Below are positions 7,733 to 16,398 of a stretch of 64,000 nt of DNA, in pieces. Made by a program: the position numbers and the translations under genes. The DNA is from Bacteroidota bacterium (GTDB lineage: Bacteria > Bacteroidota > Bacteroidia > Chitinophagales > BACL12). Numbering within the stretch: the first letter of the stretch is position 1; each line of letters begins with the position of its first letter. The DNA lies in the NCBI GenBank assembly GCA_016718035.1, contig JADKEK010000003.1, forward strand, positions 169,501 to 233,500. The letters run 5' to 3'. The notes under the pieces were generated by a model. The model was not told the origin of the DNA and searched no databases. It saw only the letters and a program-made list of their open reading frames with translations.

Positions 7733-8446
7733 ATGAAATCAAAAAAGATAAGCTTATTACTGTCGTTATTAGGTGCCAGTGCCGGGGCCGACAGGTTTTA
7801 TTTAGGGCAGAATACAGCAGGATGGGTTACTCTCCTCACTTTCTGGGTATTGATTCCGGGAGCAGTATATGGCATCATAAAATTCAATCTTTTCCCTAAT
7901 TGGGAGCCCTTTATGCTTGGACGCTTTGCACTGCCTATCGTGTTTCATTTATACGAAACAGGCAGATACATGGTTATAAGTGATGAAAAGTTCATGTCAC
8001 AAGATGTATCAAAAAGTAAAACTTTTCCATTAACAATTGCCTCATTCCTGATTGCAGCACTTTTAATTGTAGGTGGCAGCCGCCTGCTGAAATCGGCAAT
8101 GGTTGTTGATATCGAAAGCGCAGAAATAAGTGCAGTGCTTTCTGCAGAAGCAATGTCACAGGAATTCAGAAACAACGAAGACATTTACCGAAAAAAATAC
8201 GATAACCTTGTATTACAAATAGAAGGTATAGTTAGTGAAACCGGAAATGATTTTGAGACAGGGGCTTATTTTGCGCTTAAAGGTCTGAATAATGATCCTT
8301 TTGGTATAAAATGTTACTTTTTGGAGCAAAATATAGCAGATGCCAATAAAGTTAAGATAGGTGACAAAGTAATTATGAAAGGTGTAGCCAATGGCAACAA
8401 ACTGGAAAATTGTAAAGTAATCAATATAAACGGGCAATCATTATAA
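7733..8446 (+). CDS. TM2-domain membrane protein with C-terminal OB-fold (tRNA_anti-like)
   Basis: A 237-residue membrane protein of unknown role. Residues 1-50 are a TM2 domain: SLLLSLLGASAGADRFYLG, the conserved (G)A-DRFYLG turn, and a second helix. A third membrane helix lies near residues 100-120 (FPLTIASFLIAALLIVGG). The rest is outside or in the periplasm: from about 155 the pattern LVLQIEGIVSETGN through GDKVIMKGVANGNKLENCKVI matches the tRNA_anti-like OB-fold family seen in Bacteroidota. The start at 7733 is chosen from the promoter box just upstream. It is followed 21 bases later by recR, so the two may be co-transcribed. Confidence 0.75.
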   Translation: MKSKKISLLLSLLGASAGADRFYLGQNTAGWVTLLTFWVLIPGAVYGIIKFNLFPNWEPFMLGRFALPIVFHLYETGRYMVISDEKFMSQDVSKSKTFPLTIASFLIAALLIVGGSRLLKSAMVVDIESAEISAVLSAEAMSQEFRNNEDIYRKKYDNLVLQIEGIVSETGNDFETGAYFALKGLNNDPFGIKCYFLEQNIADANKVKIGDKVIMKGVANGNKLENCKVININGQSL

Positions 8447-8467
8447 TCATAAATTGAAACAACACGC

Positions 8468-9097
8468 GTGAATTTACCTTCTCAATGGATGGAACAAGCT
8501 GTTAATGCTTTTGCCAAACTTCCCGGCATTGGCAAAAAAACGGCATTGCGTCTTGTTTTACATTTGCTGAAACAGAAAAAAGAAGATGTGGACATTTTTG
8601 CTGCCGCGATGTTAAAACTCAAAACGGATATTCATTTTTGTCCTAATTGTAATAACATTTCCGATTTAGCCGGCACTTTATGTACAATATGCAGCAATAA
8701 CAAACGCGACCATAAGTTAATTTGTGTAATTGAAAGTCTCCGAGATTTAATTGCTATTGAAAGCACCAATCAGTTTTTTGGCGAATATCATATTTTAGGT
8801 GGTGTAATTTCACCTATGGAAGGCATTGGTCCTGAACAATTATTTTTAGAAAAACTTATTGAAAAAGCGAACTCCGGCAATTATAATGAAATAATTATGG
8901 CCTTGAATCCAAATATTGAAGGAGACACAACCATTTTTTATATCACTAAAAAAATCACCAATAAACAATTAAAAATAACCACGATCGCCAGAGGAATTTC
9001 TTTTGGTGGTGAATTGGAGTATACCGACGAACTTACATTAGCGCGTTCACTTGCAACACGACGCCCATTTGAAAACTATATGCAACAAAGCGAATGA
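8468..9097 (+). CDS. recR: Recombination mediator protein RecR
   Basis: A 209-residue DNA repair protein that acts with RecO (and RecF) to load RecA on gapped DNA. Order of parts: helix-hairpin-helix with LPGIGKKTALR near 17-28, C4 zinc finger CPNCNNISDLAGTLCTIC at about 57-74, then a Toprim domain (LICVIESLRDLIAIE) and a C-terminal Walker B-like segment. Length is normal (about 200). Start codon is GTG. The stop overlaps the ATG of the glycosyltransferase by 4 bases (ATGA), so the two are translationally coupled; this recR-glycosyltransferase order is common in Bacteroidota. Confidence 0.95.
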   Translation: MNLPSQWMEQAVNAFAKLPGIGKKTALRLVLHLLKQKKEDVDIFAAAMLKLKTDIHFCPNCNNISDLAGTLCTICSNNKRDHKLICVIESLRDLIAIESTNQFFGEYHILGGVISPMEGIGPEQLFLEKLIEKANSGNYNEIIMALNPNIEGDTTIFYITKKITNKQLKITTIARGISFGGELEYTDELTLARSLATRRPFENYMQQSE

Positions 9098-10266
9098 TTC
9101 AATTATCCGTAATAATAGTTAATTATAACGTCAAGTATTTTCTTGAGCAGGCTGTTTTATCAGCACTTAAAGCTTGTGAAAATATTACAGCGGAAATTAT
9201 TATTGTTGATAATCATTCTGTTGACGGAAGCGTAGAATTTATTACGCAAAAATTTATTGAAAGCGGAAAATCCAAAACGCCAATACATATTATTGCCAAC
9301 AAAGAAAACACCGGATTTTCTAAAGCGAATAATCAGGGGATAACCATTGCAAATGGCAATTATGTTTTATTACTCAATCCCGATACAGTAGTTGAAGAAG
9401 ATACATTTGAAAAGTGTTTAGCCTTTATGGATGCCCGACCTAATGCAGGTGGGCTCGGAGTGAAAATGATTGACGGAAAAGGCAATTTTTTACCGGAAAG
9501 CAAACGTGCTTTCCCCAGTCCTGAAGTAGCATTTTACAAAGCTTTTGGCTTGGCGAATATATTTCCAAAATCAAAAATATTTGGGAAATACCATTTAGGA
9601 TATCTAGATGAAAACACAACGCATGAAGTAGATGTTTTGGCCGGCGCATTTATGCTTATACGCAAAACGGTATTAGATAAAATCGGATATTTGGACGAGG
9701 CGTTTTTTATGTATGGAGAAGATATCGATTTAAGTTATCGCATTGTTCAGGCAGGATATAAAAATTACTATTTCGCAGATACCCGAATTATACATTACAA
9801 AGGCGAGAGCACTAAAAAAGCCAGTTTCAATTATGTGAAAATGTTTTATAATGCAATGAAAATATTTGCCAATAAACATTTTACAGGAAGGCGGGCAGGC
9901 ATATTTGTTTCGTTACTCAATATAGCCATTTATTTCAGGGCTTTTATTGCGACAACCATCAGAGTATTACAAAAAATAGCATTACCTTTTTTAGATGCCA
10001 TTATCATTTTAGGTGGCATGTATTTAGTTAAGGAATATTGGGAGTATTATGTAAAATATATCGAGGGTGGTGAATATCCGATTAATTATTTGCTTGTAAA
10101 TATTCCGCTCTATATTGCCATATGGATATTAGCCATATTTATTGGTGGTGGTTACGACAGGTCCACCAATATCTCGAGGATAGTTAGAGGTATGTTTTGG
10201 GGCACTATCGTAATTGCTGCAGTTTATGGTTTTTTGCCGGAAGCATATCGGTTTTCAAGGGGATGA
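9094..10266 (+). CDS. Glycosyltransferase family 2, N-terminal part of frameshifted gene
   Basis: The first 390 residues of what should be one longer protein. Residues 1-230 are a GT2 (GT-A) domain: LSVIIVNYNVKYFLEQAV, IIIVDNHSVDGS, LLLNPDTVVE with the metal-binding acidic motif, and GYLDEAFFMYGEDIDLSYR, resembling rhamnosyltransferase-type enzymes. Several membrane helices follow (about 270-380). The frame stops at 10264-10266 immediately after YRFSRG. Reading one base back, the neighbouring frame continues GMIIAGAAF without a gap. A single G added to the GGGG at 10259-10262 would join both parts into about 667 residues. The GT2 domain is complete, so a truncated product could still bind donor sugar. 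Confidence 0.9.
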   Translation: MIQLSVIIVNYNVKYFLEQAVLSALKACENITAEIIIVDNHSVDGSVEFITQKFIESGKSKTPIHIIANKENTGFSKANNQGITIANGNYVLLLNPDTVVEEDTFEKCLAFMDARPNAGGLGVKMIDGKGNFLPESKRAFPSPEVAFYKAFGLANIFPKSKIFGKYHLGYLDENTTHEVDVLAGAFMLIRKTVLDKIGYLDEAFFMYGEDIDLSYRIVQAGYKNYYFADTRIIHYKGESTKKASFNYVKMFYNAMKIFANKHFTGRRAGIFVSLLNIAIYFRAFIATTIRVLQKIALPFLDAIIILGGMYLVKEYWEYYVKYIEGGEYPINYLLVNIPLYIAIWILAIFIGGGYDRSTNISRIVRGMFWGTIVIAAVYGFLPEAYRFSRG

Positions 10267-11096
10267 TTATTGCCGGTGCTGCATTTAATACTGCATTACT
10301 TATTGCTGTTCGCTCCACACTTCATTTTATGCGTTACAAAAATTTCAGGTTTGGAGAAGCGCCTGAAAAAAAGATATTAATTGTAGGTAACGGCGAAGAA
10401 ACAGCCCGCGCTCATCAGTTGTTAAATCAATTACAATTGGGCAATTTAATTATGGGTTATGTAAGAACCGGTAATTATAAAAACAACGATGAACTCGAAT
10501 TAGGTGATATTACTAATTTACCTGAACTAATAAATGTATATAAGGCAAACGAAATTATTTTTTGCGCTAAAGATATCAGCAGTCAGGATATCATTAGTCA
10601 GATGGTAAGCTTGGGCGAATTAATAGATTTTAAAATTATCCCCGACCAGAGTTTGAGTATAATTGGCAGCAATTCAAAAAATTCGGCAGGAGATATTTAC
10701 ACCGTAGATATTCAGTTAAAAATTACTCAACCTGAAAGTAAACGGGCAAAAAGATTATTTGATATTGGGATATCGTTTTTAGCTTTGATTTGCACTCCTG
10801 TTTTGTTGTTTTTTGTGAGAAATAAAGGTGGTTTTTTACGTAATATTTTTGCAGTTTTCGCCAATTCAAAAAGCTGGGTGGGTTATTTCCGGGAAAACGG
10901 GAAACAAGTACCTGCAGGGTCAACACCAATCTTACCCAAATTAAAACCCGGCGTGTTGGTTCCGGTTAATGGTCACAATAAAGGAATGGACAATCAGTTA
11001 ATGGCGTCACGTTTAAACTTCATCTACGCACGAGATTACCGAGTAACCGACGATTTAGAGATTGTGCTTACGAATATGCGCAATTTAGGCAATTAA
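10263..11096 (+). CDS. C-terminal part of the frameshifted glycosyltransferase (Rossmann-like domain)
   Basis: Continuation, in another frame, of the gene starting at 9094. A membrane helix (IIAGAAFNTALLIAV) is followed by a Rossmann-type fold, KKILIVGNGEETARAHQLLNQL, resembling the nucleotide-binding domain of polyprenyl-phosphate sugar transferases. Then comes another helix pair (LFDIGISFLALICTPVLLFFV) and a short C-terminal domain. Bacteroidota carry these parts fused to the GT2 domain in one chain. An open frame reaches back to 10197, but those residues lie inside the overlapping upstream coding sequence. If no frameshift is real, the internal ATG at 10263 would give a 277-residue protein without its own promoter. 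Confidence 0.8.
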   Translation: MIIAGAAFNTALLIAVRSTLHFMRYKNFRFGEAPEKKILIVGNGEETARAHQLLNQLQLGNLIMGYVRTGNYKNNDELELGDITNLPELINVYKANEIIFCAKDISSQDIISQMVSLGELIDFKIIPDQSLSIIGSNSKNSAGDIYTVDIQLKITQPESKRAKRLFDIGISFLALICTPVLLFFVRNKGGFLRNIFAVFANSKSWVGYFRENGKQVPAGSTPILPKLKPGVLVPVNGHNKGMDNQLMASRLNFIYARDYRVTDDLEIVLTNMRNLGN

Positions 11097-11114
11097 TTTT
11101 CTCCCGAAAAAAAT

Positions 11115-11122
11115 TATTTTTG
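11115..11122 (+). promoter_or_regulatory. -7 box (TATTTTTG) upstream of sulfatase gene
   Basis: Exact TAnnTTTG match 56 bases before the ATG at 11179, in the short gap after the glycosyltransferase. Motif match only. Confidence 0.4.
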
Positions 11123-11178
11123 CCAAAAAACAACTAATTTCAACAATTATCACTCATAACACATACCACTTAATTACC

Positions 11179-13197
11179 ATGATGAAAAAAATATTTATAC
11201 TTAGCAGCCTGGTTATTAGCGCCTTATTAATTGAGGCTCAAGCACCTACGCAACCGAACTTTGTATTAATAATTGCTGATGACCTCAACGACTATGTGCA
11301 GGGATTCGACGGTCACCCGCAGGCAAAAACACCCAATATTGCAAAAATTGCCAAAAAGGGAACAACATTTACGAATGCGTATTGCGCAGGACCAAAATGT
11401 GCACCAAGCAGAACAAGTTTAATTACCGGTAAAGATGCCTACTATACCAAGGTGTATAACAATGATGATATCGGATGTAAAAACTTCCGTAAAAACTTTA
11501 CTGCTGAAAAAGGTAATGAAACTGTATTTACCATGCCTGAATTGTTAAAAGACAGTGGTGGTTATTTCACTTATATGTTAAGCAAGGTAATGCATTGTTA
11601 TGTTGGTCTACCAGATTATGATACATCCAATGTGCCCGCCTGTGAAAAAGATTTATCGTGGAGTAAAGCATTTTCATACGGACAAGGTGGAGATATGGAT
11701 CCGATTTTAGATTATGGTGGTGCGAATGATGATGGTGTTAACGGATTTTTCTTTACACCAATTCCCGACTCTATGGAAACTCAGATGGTGGATTATATTA
11801 TCACCGATTCTGCGATTGCATTTATTGAAGATTATGCTAGTAATCCTGAAAATTATTGCGACAAACCATTTTTTCTGACATTTGGTTATAAGCGTCCTCA
11901 CGGACCATTTTATGTTCCTGAAAAATATTTTTTACCTTATTACAATACTGATTATTATCAAGACCCTTATAATAAACCTTATAACGACCCTGTTGGTGCA
12001 ACACCTTACAATGGTCTTGTTATGCCACCTCAACCAGACCCAATGTGGAGTGATTACGATGCATTACCAGATGATTTAGTTGGTAAAATTTTAAATGAAG
12101 AAGATTATGTGCATCCCGACTTTTTACAATTTGGTGATATTATGATGGCAGAAGTTCCACCTCCCCCGATTGGTGTAGGTTTATCAGATGAAGAAAAAAC
12201 ATTTATTCTCCAGGAATCAGAAAGAGCAAATGGTATTATAGCCTATTTAGCGTCTATTAAATTTATGGATGCACAAATAGGAAGATTTTACAATGAAATT
12301 AAATCGCATCCTGAAATATTTAATAATACAGTATTTATAATTACTAGTGATCACGGATATTCACTCGGAGAAAAAACACATTGGCGCAAAGGATGTATGT
12401 GGGAAACAGACGTACGCATTCCATTAGTAATTGCCGATATGCGCACGCCTGCTAAAAGAACTACAAAACGAGTAGTAAGTAATATTGATATTATGCCAAC
12501 AGTATTAGAATTAGCTGGTATTACGTTACCAACTTTTCCTGATGGTTCGCCTTATTTAGATGGTAAAAGCCTGACACCAATTTTAGCTAATCCAAATGTA
12601 GTTTGGGACAGACCGGTAGTATCATCATTGCAGTTACATGGTTATGATGAAGGTTTCTGTTTTCCTCAATATAGTGTTCGCGACGATGAGTTCCACTACA
12701 TACGTTATCAAACAAATGGTGCTGTAGCTCCAGCTTGTAACGAAGCATTAAGCGTGTTTCAGGAAGAATTATATCGTATTGGAAAAAATAGAAATGTTGA
12801 CCCTTACGAATGGGATAATTTAGCAGATGATCCTGCTTATAATTCAATTAAAGAACACTTAGCTACATTTTTACCTGGAGGTGTAAATTATTTGCAATTT
12901 GACAGACTTACTGCCGATGAAGAAATGACAATGGATGAAAATTCACAATTGGGTGTATTCCCTAATCCAACTAGCGAATATGCTAATTTCAGAATTTTTG
13001 ATATCACGCCAGGTGAAGCCACATTTACTATTAGTGATATTACCGGTAGAATTTTAACCAGTGATATAATTCATACTGACGAAAACGGTTACCTTGAATT
13101 TTCATACAATATCAGTATGCTTGAGCAGGGTTATTATTTTGGACAGTTAAAACAACAGGATAAAACATTTACGGTAGAATTTATTGTTGCCAGATAA
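11179..13197 (+). CDS. Secreted sulfatase with T9SS sorting domain
   Basis: A 672-residue type I sulfatase of the iduronate-2-sulfatase-like group, hydrolysing sulfate esters outside the cell. A signal peptide (MMKKIFILSSLVISALLIEAQ) precedes NFVLIIADDLND with metal-binding D34 and D35. Then comes CAPSRTSLITGK, in which C74 is the residue converted to formylglycine (C-x-P-S-R). Further active-site elements are ITSDHGYSLGEKTHWRK and the partly conserved KRPHGP block. The C-terminal 85 residues (LGVFPNPTSEYANF onward) are a type A T9SS domain. Long insert loops rich in Pro, Asp and Tyr lie at about 215-330. It stands alone; no anaerobic sulfatase-maturating enzyme is nearby. Natural substrate unknown. 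Confidence 0.92.
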   Translation: MMKKIFILSSLVISALLIEAQAPTQPNFVLIIADDLNDYVQGFDGHPQAKTPNIAKIAKKGTTFTNAYCAGPKCAPSRTSLITGKDAYYTKVYNNDDIGCKNFRKNFTAEKGNETVFTMPELLKDSGGYFTYMLSKVMHCYVGLPDYDTSNVPACEKDLSWSKAFSYGQGGDMDPILDYGGANDDGVNGFFFTPIPDSMETQMVDYIITDSAIAFIEDYASNPENYCDKPFFLTFGYKRPHGPFYVPEKYFLPYYNTDYYQDPYNKPYNDPVGATPYNGLVMPPQPDPMWSDYDALPDDLVGKILNEEDYVHPDFLQFGDIMMAEVPPPPIGVGLSDEEKTFILQESERANGIIAYLASIKFMDAQIGRFYNEIKSHPEIFNNTVFIITSDHGYSLGEKTHWRKGCMWETDVRIPLVIADMRTPAKRTTKRVVSNIDIMPTVLELAGITLPTFPDGSPYLDGKSLTPILANPNVVWDRPVVSSLQLHGYDEGFCFPQYSVRDDEFHYIRYQTNGAVAPACNEALSVFQEELYRIGKNRNVDPYEWDNLADDPAYNSIKEHLATFLPGGVNYLQFDRLTADEEMTMDENSQLGVFPNPTSEYANFRIFDITPGEATFTISDITGRILTSDIIHTDENGYLEFSYNISMLEQGYYFGQLKQQDKTFTVEFIVAR

Positions 13198-13213
13198 CAA
13201 ATTTACAAGCATT

Positions 13214-13252
13214 AAAAAAGCCTTGTTGCAACATTGTAACAAGGCTTTTTTA
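13214..13252. terminator. Bidirectional intrinsic terminator
   Basis: A 13-bp perfect inverted repeat (AAAAAGCCTTGTT at 13215-13227, complement at 13238-13250) with a 10-base loop and T runs on both strands, between the sulfatase gene and the convergent gene ending at 13303. Confidence 0.9.
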
Positions 13253-13302
13253 TTTACCATAAAGGGATGGCTTTCTATTGGTTACATGATGGCTATTATA
13301 GG

Positions 13303-14736
13303 TTAGCGTTTATTATCAATAAGTTTCTCATCTACCTTTTGCTGCAACCAACCTAAATCGGCAATTTGTTTTGTTTCCTCTATTTTTTGTTTCAGTTCAG
13401 TCAGTTTTGGTTTGTCGCGTTTTGTTAGTCGTGATAATTTATCAGTGTATTTCAAGAAGTTGTTATACAACAATTTTACATTTTCACTTAATGTTTTATT
13501 TCTTCTCAAGTACACTTTAAATGCCTCAATGGCGCTCTGCATTGGGTCCCATTCATCGAGTTGATAATAAATTTTAATTTGCATGGTACGGGTATCCAGC
13601 GCATAAAAAATGTCGGTATATTCTACCTGATTAATTAATCGCAAGGCATCACCATATTGTCCTTTGAAAAACAATAAAGCCCCTTGATTATAATTATATG
13701 CATTCGACCTGAATTTTTCGTTCAGGCGATTTTTGTAATTTTTAATAAATTGTTCTGCCCAATTAAATTCACCAACACGCAATGCAGCTATTACCAGATT
13801 TTTAAATGTCCATGGCGACAAATCGCCGTCAACCATCAGCAATTCTTTTTCCAACGCTGCTTTCGATAAATCGAAGTATTCTCTTAAATATCGTTTTTCC
13901 CCTGCATTAATTTTTCGTATCGCAAAATTCTGTGCGTACGCATACATATCGCGCGCTTCATCAGGCGGGAATTTAGTTGTATGTTCATCTAACAATCTTT
14001 TCAGCTCTTCAAAATGCACTTCAGTGTCAGTATCAGTGAAGGTCATTAAAATTTGGTAGTAGATAGTGATGGATGGATACTCTTCATAACTATTCTCCTT
14101 TAGATGGTCTGAAATTTCTTTGAGCAAACGCAAATTATAATCTGTCACCACTAATTTTTGCCTGTTGATGAGCTCGCAACTATATTTGAGTTTGGTAGAG
14201 ATGTAAAATAGATCCAGGAAATTGGCAGCTTCCTGCAGACTTGCATCATAAGCCCGTTTTTTTTGCCTGTCGAAAAATAAATTCACTTCGCTTTGTAATA
14301 AATACTCTTTAAAAAAATACGGAGCATTTCTAAAAGGGTTTTTTGTTAATGTATTCCTTGCTTCGCGAAGTGTTTGTTCAAATAATTTATCGGTTCCCCA
14401 TTTATTATAGGTGCTCAATAAATGCACATAACCTTCAATATCTTCTTCAAAGTGATTATTATAACGGATATAATTTTCGCAGTGCTCCACAATATCGCTC
14501 ATCATGTAGCCAATCTTTTTTTCATTGAGCGCAAGACCCGGAATACCTTTAGCTAACAACCGTTCCTTTTCAATGTTTTTACCATCAAATTCAGGCGCAT
14601 ATTTTTTCACATAATTATAAAATACCAGTAATTCTTCATCCTTATTAAAAAAGGGTGAAGCCAAGTAATCAGAAAACCTGCTCAGTTCTTTTGTGCTGAA
14701 ATGCTTCAGCATTTCTATCATCTTGCTTTTATACAT
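13303..14736 (-). CDS. Uncharacterised alpha-helical protein
   Basis: A 477-residue protein I do not recognise by name. It has no signal peptide or membrane segment and appears almost wholly alpha-helical, with paired amphipathic helices over residues 150-440 that suggest a TPR-like or similar helical solenoid (for example AYNYNQGALLFFKGQYGDALRLINQVEY near 345). The N-terminus (MLKHFSTKELSRFSDYLASPFFNKDEELLVFYNYV) resembles a recurrent opening of Bacteroidota hypothetical proteins. The C-terminus is Lys-rich and coiled-coil-like. Single gene with its own upstream gap; nothing nearby suggests a role. Probably a cytosolic scaffold or interaction protein, by inference only. Confidence 0.75.
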   Translation of the reverse strand: MYKSKMIEMLKHFSTKELSRFSDYLASPFFNKDEELLVFYNYVKKYAPEFDGKNIEKERLLAKGIPGLALNEKKIGYMMSDIVEHCENYIRYNNHFEEDIEGYVHLLSTYNKWGTDKLFEQTLREARNTLTKNPFRNAPYFFKEYLLQSEVNLFFDRQKKRAYDASLQEAANFLDLFYISTKLKYSCELINRQKLVVTDYNLRLLKEISDHLKENSYEEYPSITIYYQILMTFTDTDTEVHFEELKRLLDEHTTKFPPDEARDMYAYAQNFAIRKINAGEKRYLREYFDLSKAALEKELLMVDGDLSPWTFKNLVIAALRVGEFNWAEQFIKNYKNRLNEKFRSNAYNYNQGALLFFKGQYGDALRLINQVEYTDIFYALDTRTMQIKIYYQLDEWDPMQSAIEAFKVYLRRNKTLSENVKLLYNNFLKYTDKLSRLTKRDKPKLTELKQKIEETKQIADLGWLQQKVDEKLIDNKR

Positions 14737-14975
14737 ACAAACAGTGCGAAAAATACCATTTTTATTCGGAAACTCAGGTATTTGGGTGCAAAATATTAAA
14801 ACTTGTCTTTATCGTAGTTTATTGATTATCAATTATTTATACCATTTTTAGTTAAAAAAGGAAACTAAAATCACCAAAAAACAGCTTGGAAATTACGGAA
14901 AATAAGAAAATATGTATTTTTTCTATGAGAAAAGAAGCCGTTTCTTTACATTGGAATTATCTAAAAAGGCTGAAC

Positions 14976-16388
14976 ATGCATTTGAAAAATATACCAGGAA
15001 AGAAGTTGCTAGTAGCTGCACTACTCAGTTTTGCCGGCGTTTTATCAAACCAGGGGTTAATTGCGCAAACAGTTACCGTAGTAGGTGATGATACCATTCG
15101 TTTGTGTGAAGGCACCACTGTGGTTATCGACCTGTTAGCAAACGATGTTGATGTTGACCCGGGTGAATCGCTGGAAACAGATATTTTGGTAGGACCCTCC
15201 AGTATTTTGATTGATTATGATGACGACGCGCTTCCTGAAGGTTCATATGCTATTGATGTTGATGCATCGTTTACCGGCACCGATTTTATGATTTATGAAG
15301 TTTGTGGTGAAGATGATTTGTGCGCAACAGGGATATTAACCATAATTGTAGCAGGTGAAGAAGGTTGTGTTTGGCCGGGTGATGCCAATGGCGATAGTAT
15401 TTGTAATTATATTGACTTATTGCCAATTGGTGTTTATTATGGCTTTATAGGACCTGTTCGCGAAGATTCCGATGGTGGATGGGATGAAGCTTTTTGTGAT
15501 GAATGGGATGAACCAGTTGGTGTGATATATGGCAATAACCCAAAATTTTCAGATTGTAATGGAGATGGTTTAATTAATGCTGCAGACACAGTAGTATTGG
15601 TAAATAATTATGGTTTACTTCGCGGAGCATACACACCAACAGGATTTATTGGCGGACCTGAAGACCCATTAATTAGTATTGATTTGCTTGCTGATACTAT
15701 TGCAGCAGGAAGTAAAGTTGTAGTTCCAATTAATTTCGGAACAGCAGGTTCTCCGGCAACTAATATTTATGGGACAACATTTGACATTGTTTACGACAAA
15801 ACATTAATTAAAAAAGACAGTATCAAAGTTACTTTCAATAGTGGTTGGCTTGGCACACCGGGTGAGGATATTATCTATCTGCAAAAAAACGATACGCTTA
15901 ATGGTATATTGAGTGTTACTGTAACAAGAATAAATCACATCACCAGAACAGGATATGACCATTTTGCAGAATTAAGTTTTGTAATGGAAGATAATATTGC
16001 CGGCAAAACTTACGACCAAATTACATCAACCGTTAATTTCTGTATTGAATTACCACAGGTTATTAATCAAAAAGGTGTTGGCATTCCTGTTCAAACAGGA
16101 TGTGATTCGGTAGTTGCATTACAATTTACAGGATTACAAAATAACAACTGGAATACTCAAATTATTACTTATCCAAATCCAGCACATGAATTTGTAAATG
16201 TTGTTCTTCCTGAAAATACTACGGGTCAATATTTGATTATAAATCAATTAGGTGAAGTAATTGTTCAACAACAATTCACAACCAATCAATTTAATATTTC
16301 AACTCAACATATACCTTCCGGTAATTATATTTTACAAATAATTGCTGATGCAAGTTTAATACATAAACAGCTAATTGTTCAACATTAA
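14976..16388 (+). CDS. Secreted modular protein: Ig-like, dockerin-like pair, cohesin-like domain, T9SS domain
   Basis: A 470-residue exported protein. I choose the ATG at 14976, since it begins a signal peptide ending at LIAQ; the longer frame opens with a TTG at 14886 and carries unlikely sequence. Order: an Ig/cadherin-like domain (about 30-125); a calcium-binding repeat DANGDSICNYID at 136-147 and a second, DCNGDGLINAAD, at 193-204, both dockerin/EF-hand-like and separated by an acidic insert; a beta-sandwich (about 229-375) with the NIYGTTFDIVYDKTLI and TRINHITRTGYDHFAEL patterns of cohesin-like domains; and a T9SS domain (YPNPAHEFVNV) from about 399. Having dockerin- and cohesin-like modules in one chain suggests self-assembly on the surface. 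Followed by the PKD protein after 10 bases. Confidence 0.8.
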   Translation: MHLKNIPGKKLLVAALLSFAGVLSNQGLIAQTVTVVGDDTIRLCEGTTVVIDLLANDVDVDPGESLETDILVGPSSILIDYDDDALPEGSYAIDVDASFTGTDFMIYEVCGEDDLCATGILTIIVAGEEGCVWPGDANGDSICNYIDLLPIGVYYGFIGPVREDSDGGWDEAFCDEWDEPVGVIYGNNPKFSDCNGDGLINAADTVVLVNNYGLLRGAYTPTGFIGGPEDPLISIDLLADTIAAGSKVVVPINFGTAGSPATNIYGTTFDIVYDKTLIKKDSIKVTFNSGWLGTPGEDIIYLQKNDTLNGILSVTVTRINHITRTGYDHFAELSFVMEDNIAGKTYDQITSTVNFCIELPQVINQKGVGIPVQTGCDSVVALQFTGLQNNNWNTQIITYPNPAHEFVNVVLPENTTGQYLIINQLGEVIVQQQFTTNQFNISTQHIPSGNYILQIIADASLIHKQLIVQH

Positions 16389-16398
16389 TCACACTACT

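Noticed and set aside
10255..10266. Programmed -1 frameshift at the GGGG run of the glycosyltransferase
   Set aside because: The local heptamer is A AGG GGA, not a classical X XXY YYZ slippery site, and no strong downstream pseudoknot is apparent. A missing G is simpler, so I report the break as a frameshift only.
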